Source: Ephydatia muelleri
Taxonomy: Eukaryota; Porifera; Demospongiae; Spongillida; Spongillidae
DNA: 64,000 nt
Reading direction: 5' to 3'
Assembly: GCA_013339895.1 (NCBI GenBank)
Contig: JABACO010000001.1
Location: forward strand, 25,274,270 to 25,338,269
Within the stretch, counting starts at the first letter, position 1, and every line of letters starts with the position of its first letter. Positions 57,548-64,000 of the stretch are shown here, piece after piece. The translations under genes and the position numbers were made by a program. The notes beneath the pieces are model-generated. The model searched no databases and was not told the DNA's origin. It worked only from the letters and a program-made list of their open reading frames with translations.

Positions 57548-59565
57548 ATCCCGTGAGGTTTGGTAATTAATTCGATAATCAATTCATTGTTGAAATGCTC
57601 ACAGTGTGCATATCTGCTGCTGAAAAGGTCATGCCGTATCTCTCATATCGCATTGCCAGAAATTTTGGACGCTCAAGACGTATTCCTGATGCGTCATTGC
57701 AAAAGTCCATTAATTTACCGCTGTCGTCCATTGAAATGTATGGAACAAAGTTCAGGAAAGGATAGAAATGACAAAAACGTTGGAAAGTATATAGTGAAGC
57801 ACATCATAAGCTATGTTTTATTGATGAAACAAAAAATTTCATGGTCTATCTGTGGGTTCCATGGCCCTAAAACAACAGACTCCTGTAGAAAATTATGTTT
57901 TGTTCAAAACGTTTGTACATTTTTCTCAGGATCTGTGATAGTTGTGGTAAAAGCGTTTATTATTATATGTTAATCAGATCATCGAGGCAGGTGTGTGTTA
58001 CCATACAATACTCTTTTGCCTACTTCTCTAGGTTCCTGAGTCACCGGCTTTTAGTGGTTGAGGTACTGAATGTCTCCATTTTTAATTCTTCACAATGATT
58101 GCATGACGTAATGGACGTTTTTAACGGGCGTGAGTAACAACCATAGCTTGACCCGCATACCTAGTATAGGACCTGAGTATACCGTAGAGATGTTCTCTCC
58201 CATCGACGTTTGCAGTGCGCTACAGTATGCCGGTGTCATAGGGTATACGGTCCGGCCCAATTTTCGGTCCGGCGGACCGTATTCCCCTAAGGGAATACGG
58301 TCCCCCCCGGACCCAACTCCCTAGGGAATGCGGTCCCCCGGACCGAGTTCCCTGGTTGTACAAAACCAATTAACCGGACTCAATTCCCTAGGGAACTGAG
58401 TCCCCCCCCCGGACCGTATTCCCTGGTTGGAAATGTATTTCCAACCCTTGCATGCACGTAACGTTTGGTTCGAAAAGCAAAAGCTGTAAGTCGTCAACTA
58501 TGTATGCAGTTTCAATTCGGTCTGTAACAGCACATTTGGTTCGAAAATCAAAAGCCACAATGATCACAGGTCGCCAACTATATACATGTATGCAGCTTCT
58601 GTAACAACTGATTAACCTTTTTCTTCGGTCTGTCTTGTTACTATTTATATATGTTTTCATTTGGTTCGAAAAGGATCGCGTGCAGGTCGGCAACTGTACA
58701 TGCAGCACTGTTTATATTATCAAATCGTAGTGCAAACAAAGTAGAAATAAAGATTAAAGAAATAAAAATATATAATAGTTAACTGAACATAAGAGAGATG
58801 AGGGTACTGGATAAATCTCAATTTCGTACCTGTAAAAAAGAAAATACTTCAGCCATTATTGTTTATAGAATGATGCATAAGTGTTTTTCAATCATGTACA
58901 TGATAAAAAGTGAATTTCACAGACAAATAACGCTGCTCGTGTGCCCAGAGATTTTCTGCAGAGGGGGAGGAGGTTGGAAAAGGAAGGGAGATGAGAAGAG
59001 ATACAGGGACACATAGGTTTAAGCTGCATGGGCCCTCAAAAACTTGGTACTTAATTAGCGGTTAAATCGACCTGGCACACTCTAAGTGTGACTGCATACT
59101 TCCTCTATACACCAGGTCCTGTGTGAGGAGAAAAAGAAATGGGATGAGAGAGGAATGAGTGGGGGATACTAGTCAAATGAACATAAGAGACATGCTGATA
59201 TATTGAGTGTACTCAATTTCGTACCTGTAAAATCAGCCAAAAAGTGAATTTCACAGACAGATATATAAGCTTGGCGGCATCCGTTAATATTGCTTTTTAG
59301 TCTCGAGTGTCACTGTGTATTAGACAAATAGCACTAGCAAGATAGCTACTTGTTGCTGTATATGATAAAAGCCATGCTCATGGAAGTTAAGGATTACAAT
59401 AATAACTTGCTGTTTTAGTGGTGTTGTATGGGCTGGATGTCTTTGTGTAGGTTTTAACGAAAAATCACATATCTTGTAGGGACAGCATCTCTTTGTTATA
59501 TGATCCTCACATGTCTTTAAGCTGTCTGGCTTGTCTTTGTGTGCAGAAAGACGTGCCTACATTTC

Positions 59566-59920
59566 GTCATCTGAGGGTACATGTAAGTGCAAACACACTG
59601 ACCTTAAAAAAATTGATTCCCTCCAGTAGAAACACACAGTCGCCAAACCCTGTCTTAGAGGTGCATATACATACAGGTGTATGTCATCTGAGGGTAAGTG
59701 CAAGCACACTGACCTATGAGAATACATGCATGGTCTCCAATCACCTTGGAGAGGTGTGCATCTACACCCTATAAGAATGGATACATCATCTGAGAGTAAG
59801 TGCAAACACACATGATACATGTACATTGACCTTAAATTAACACACAGATTCTCTCCAATAGAAACACATTGTCACCAGTCTTCCTCCGAGAGTCGTGCAT
59901 TAGTAAGAATGCACCTTTGA
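59566..59920. repeat. Three degenerate tandem units of about 110 bp
   Basis: Each starts CATCTGAGGGTAAGTGCAAA or similar and contains CACTGACCTTA and a Tyr/Thr-like CTCC block. A pair of related segments also lies at 58792 and 59183 (CTCAATTTCGTACCTGTAAA). Confidence 0.6.
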
Positions 59921-60856
59921 AACACACAGTTTTACATCCTCCCCCTATTACTAGTACCCATGGGACCAGATGAATATAAGTCTTGGTATATGGGTTTGCA
60001 ACATGACCTGACGCAACTAGTTTAGAGCCGAGTAGAAACTTAGACTGCCAGAAAACACAGCAATTCATGTTATCGCTAAATCTAAGTGACCAACACACTC
60101 GTCAGTTCACCGTAGTCTGTTCATTGATTGCGAAGTAAGGAAGGAGCGTTTAATAGACCAAACTAAGTAGAGCGCTACCGGGGTAACGGTCATGAAACGA
60201 TTAACTGCAAATAGTATTGTAATCTTACCTGTACCTGTGATAATTAAATACAGCTACGAATCCGTTCAATCGTCGATATCAATCCTCACGCGGCGCCTGT
60301 ATAGAACTTACTCGCTTCTCTTTCCATGCCTCCAGAGGGTGAAAACACTATGTACAGAATTGCTCAATAATTTTTATGCCCATACCATAGTACGGCTTCT
60401 ATACCACTTATACGTATAAAGTACACGAATAACAAGTCTTAATTAGCACCTTGCACCACACCATACAGTTTATCCCGCCCATGATTCAGGAATCTATACA
60501 GGGGACAGTAGAAGGAAAGATTGGGGTTCAGTGATCCACCCCAACAGTATGCCTGTTAGTTCAGTTGCATCAAGATCCTAGCTGACCGATACTAGCAGAC
60601 GCTACAGTGATAGGGGATATCTAGTCGTAGTGGTATTAGGACGCGCAAGCGATATTGGCTCATCTAGCTATAGTGTTCGGTTACAAAATGAAATATGAAA
60701 TCCCAACCATGTGTTCCAGTGTACACACATGTCAGTATATGTTCTATGAAAGCTTTCGACATGAACCATCGTAATTGCTGCATGGCTACACATATAAAAA
60801 TTCACTCACAGACAAGCTATGAGAGAAATGAAATGTATAAAATTGGTTATGTATGA

Positions 60857-60965
60857 ATTGTAGGCACCAATTAAGCACAGCATTTGTCAAATAATATTTG
60901 ATAATTGCGAGAATATACGAATTCCCTTATTTACATACTTGTAGTAAATTGGTGCCTACAAATCC
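60857..60965. repeat. Small inverted repeat (MITE-like)
   Basis: TTGTAGGCACCAATTA at the left and AATTGGTGCCTACAA at the right, 110 bp apart, AT-rich interior. Confidence 0.6.
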
Positions 60966-61203
60966 TACATCACCAATTGAAAATATTATGACATTGCCGA
61001 GCTAAATTTGTGGTACACGTTCTGTCAATATACATGGTGCATGGTTTGCAAAAGGCAGATTAAACATATCTTAAATCACGTGCATGCGCGTCACGTACAT
61101 GTACTAAGACTGAGAACAAGAAGGCCGTGGAATGGTATAGGTTATGTTATGAACGTCTGAGACTGAGCACTGTAAAAATTCTTATGTTTTTTTATTGCAC
61201 AGG

Positions 61204-61323
61204 TAGAGGAAGTCCAACACTTCTTGTTCGGGATTGCAATAGATGAAGGTTTTAAGGGCCCTCAAGCAAATACCCTTGCTTGGGATGTCCTCTACCCTGA
61301 GGTAAAGGATGTCAAAATCATTT
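61204..61323 (+). CDS. Exon-like ORF inside the Ginger-like element
   Basis: Preceded by a strong acceptor (TTTTTTTATTGCACAG). The frame reads VEEVQHFLFGIAIDEGFKGP and continues QANTLAWDVLYPEVKDVKII to a stop. It is not low complexity. It may be the last exon of a captured host gene, but the family is not recognised. Confidence 0.25.
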
Positions 61324-61377
61324 GAGGTGGCAAATAGGAATCTAGCTATTGTAGCTAATGATCACGCTCCTGCAAAG

Positions 61378-61850
61378 GATGAACCACAGTCCAGAAACAT
61401 TGTATGAACAATCAGCTATTCATTACATTAAACATCTGATGTCGTGAAAGAACTTCTATCTTGGTTTCATTATATAACTTCTGTCTTGAGTTTAAATTGC
61501 TATCATTATATAAATTCTGTCTGGATGAACCACAGTCCAGAAACATCGTACGAACAATCAGCTATTCATTACATTAAACATCTGATGTCGTGAAAGAACT
61601 TCTATCTTGGTTTCATTATATAACTTCTGTTTGAGTTTAAATTGCTTTCATTATAAATTACATGATGTCGTGAAAGAACTTCTGTCTTGGTTTTAAATTG
61701 TTTTCATTATGACATTATCAATTAGAACTTCTGTCCTGTGTTTAAATTGTTTTCATAACGGTTGCGATTTCGATGAGAATCGATTTCTCCTTTTACGTTC
61801 ATTATCAATTAGAACTTCTGTCCTGTGCTTGTCGATTTCGGTGAGAATCG
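61378..61850. repeat. Tandem duplication and decaying repeats
   Basis: A unit of about 145 bp (GATGAACCACAGTCCAGAAA to TGAAAGAACTTCTATCTTGG and beyond) occurs twice. Shorter partial units (GAACTTCTGTC, TCGATTTCGGTGAGAATCGA) follow to 61850. Confidence 0.8.
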
Positions 61851-62183
61851 ATTTCTCTTTTTAATTATACACGCTATAAACTGGGTCGTCAAAATCAAAT
61901 CTCCATTCTATCAGGGAATTGAGTCCGCCTCCTCCCCCGGACTGTATTCCCTGGATGTACAATTTTTTAGACGGACCGTATTCCCTAGGGAGTTGGGTCC
62001 GGGGGGGGACCGTATTCCCTAAGGAAATACGGTCCGCCGGACCGAAAATTGGGGCCGGACCGTATACCCTATGACACCGGTAGTAAAGTTAGGTTTGGCA
62101 TCCTATAAATGGTAGTCACTGTTCGCGTAGTGGCCGATCGAGGGAGATTCTCATGGGGCATTGACTGCTGTAAACAAAAAAAA

Positions 62184-62185
<2 letters not shown>

Positions 62186-62215
<30 letters not shown>

Positions 62216-62226
62216 GGGGGGGGAGT
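62186..62226. repeat. Long G run
   Basis: More than 35 G with one A interruption. Similar G or C runs occur at 24579, 36162, 39284, 42334, 45467 and 46603. 62230-62640 has no recognised gene. Confidence 0.85.
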
Positions 62227-62659
62227 ACCATTCTAGCCCGCCCGATCGATACGAAAAGCCGGGGGTGCTGTACGTTTCCACTTTCGGGCTCGATACAAAG
62301 AACGGGCCTCAGCGGGGAAGTGGACGCCCGGGACAAGCAGTCAACTTCGGGCCTGCGTATGATCCCCCATGGGCATGGCTATGTGGGCCCGGGCCTGCAT
62401 ATATATGGCTTGCGATTTCTTATATATTATATTTACCAGACTACCACCAAACTAAGAAATAGAAATAGCTCATACAACCAGCCTGCCTACAACTTTATAG
62501 GCCTAACTGTGTGATACATGTAGTAAACATGCCTAGTTGTTGTATTCGTTTCTGGACTTCACGGTACGATAGTTTTCAAAGAGCTTGCAATGCATGCACA
62601 TGAGCTGGACAACGAGCTGAACGGACAATAGAAATGAACTGGACTCATATTACTGGACA

Positions 62660-63249
62660 GAGCTAAGAGGGCATTTGTGTGTGTATATTTGCATGTACCG
62701 GTATCTGTTTGCATGTGTGCATATTGTGTGTGTGCATGTGTTTGTGTACATGTGAGTGTGTGATATGTGTGTGTGTAGGTGTGTGAACATGTATGTGTAC
62801 ACAGTGTGAATTTGTGTGGGTGAATGATGGTGTGTATGTGTGTGTGTGCATGTATGCAGTATATATTGTATGTGTGTGCATGTATGCAGTATATATTGTA
62901 TGTTTGTGCATGTGTGTATGTGTTATGTGCACATGTATTGTGTATTTGCATGTGTGTATTTGTGTGTGCTTGTGTGTGTGTACGTATTCATGAGTAAATG
63001 TGTCAGTGTACGTTATGTGCACACATGCACACGCGTGTGCATGTATGCATGTATATGCATGTGAATGTTAGTGCACATGGGTGCACGTATGTGCATGTGT
63101 TTTGCACATGAGTGTGTTCATTTGTGTCACTTGTTTCTTCCACTCACATGGGTCTCAAATAATCTATAGTGTTTGGGCAATCTGGACAGACTATAGATTG
63201 GAATTGGACATCTCGTGCTAGAGGAGTTTGTTTGTGTGTGCATTTGTGT

Positions 63250-63284
<35 letters not shown>

Positions 63285-63310
63285 TGTGTGTGTGTATGTA
63301 GTTTTTGTGT
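62660..63310. repeat. TG-rich microsatellite region
   Basis: Interrupted TGTGTG and TGCATG repeats, with a pure TG block near 63255-63285. 63320-64000 is single-copy sequence with no gene recognised. Confidence 0.85.
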
Positions 63311-64000
63311 GTGTATATTTGGTTTCGTGGAGAGTGTTTTTAACATATCTGCATGTTATAGGTTAGGGTTAAGAAGAAATCAAATATCGGAACATTAAGA
63401 ATCATAATCTGAAGGAGGGTTAGGGGTGATGGTGGGGTGGGAGTGATTTCGTACTCGATCGGTGTTTTGTACATGCTTCTTTTCATTGGAAATCAGCTTT
63501 ACTAAAACATCAGCATGCACAGTGGCTAGCCAAACAACCTTTTCCTCTCACCTCTTGTAACTCCTCATCTCACTCTCTCTTACCGTGCTAATTTATTTCT
63601 TCTTTGCCTCCTCCCTCTCACCTAACCACTCCTCCACCAGCAGATGGGAAGTCTTTGGACTGGCACCCTTACAAAAGGATTAGTTGTGTCGGGGAGCAAC
63701 GTCTACCAGCAGCCAGTGAAGCTCTGGGACCTCAGGGCTGGACTGAGTGACTGCAAGATGTGTCCCTATGGTGCCCATCCTCATTTGGCAGTATTCTAGG
63801 TGTGGCCATGAGCATTATGCATGCATGTGGCATAGCCAAAAACTGTGCAATGATATTTCTGCTGGATAGCATATGAGAGTTCAGTTTCATTTTCAAACAA
63901 TCCTTTCTAAATTTAGCCATGCCCACAAGGCTAAACATGCACACACCAATATTCTTCTTTATGCTTGGTAATAATAAAAATAAAATTTCACAATATAGGT

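Larger units (their letters stand above)
58234..62076. mobile_element. Non-autonomous Ginger-like element with 4-bp duplication
   Basis: Inverted ends TGTCATAGGGTATACGGTCC and GGACCGTATACCCTATGACA, with CCGG directly repeated at 58230-58233 and 62077-62080. Both ends hold several GGACCGTATTCCCTAGGG-type words over about 200 bp. No integrase was found in 3.8 kb. Inside are tandem repeats, an inverted repeat and one exon-like ORF. Assignment to Ginger rests on TGTCA ends, 4-bp duplication and iteron-rich termini as in 45500-48075. Confidence 0.7.

Noticed and set aside
63360-63372. Telomere-like GGTTAGGGTT
   Set aside because: A single occurrence, not tandem.

Overview
The window looks like nuclear DNA of a marine invertebrate animal, most probably a sponge. 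The reasons are short introns (about 60 to 550 bp) with GT-AG signals, many microsatellites, Ginger (gypsy-integrase-derived) DNA transposons, and an extracellular domain family that I know mainly from sponges and cnidarians. No rRNA, tRNA, CRISPR or prokaryotic operon was recognised. Gene models come from reading splice signals by eye. No database search was run, so species and names are inferences.

Layout. 1-6360: the 3' part of a Ginger element (integrase tail, Cys-rich CXC repeats, Ulp1-like protease, PHD finger) and an opposing Ginger end, with minisatellites and weak exon candidates between them. 6560-10240: a decayed protein made of YKADPEKK-type repeats, followed by a proline-rich 33-bp coding minisatellite. 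10350-12850: a foldback element and an RT-less Gypsy retrotransposon with its LTR, PBS and TATA box. 13200-14230: a minus-strand gene whose N-terminus resembles the TDP-43 N-terminal domain. 16040-16840: an integrase remnant.

17000-43000: four copies (A to D) of a cell-surface protein gene. A, B and C have a signal peptide, a 12-cysteine ectodomain, one TM helix and a short tail with an ITIM-like tyrosine motif. D keeps only the TM and tail exon. The copies are separated by a Ginger element carrying an OTU protease (19493-22695), Ulp1/PHD pseudogenes, a hAT-like element, a second deleted Gypsy, a TTAA-flanked element with a small Cys-rich ORF, very long microsatellites and a LINE tail.

43700-48330: a dead Ulp1/PHD cassette, then the best-preserved Ginger element (45500-48075, 4-bp duplication GGAC), then a second YKAEPEKK fragment. 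49600-57000: two complete four-exon TM2-domain genes on the minus strand plus a broken third first exon, with a hAT-like insertion beside it. 58234-62076: a Ginger-like non-autonomous element (4-bp duplication CCGG) containing tandem repeats. The end is TG-rich repeat DNA and an unassigned 700 bp.

The likely host genes are therefore the A/B/C receptor-like genes, the two TM2 genes and the TDP-43-NTD-like gene. Most other coding signal belongs to transposons in different stages of decay.
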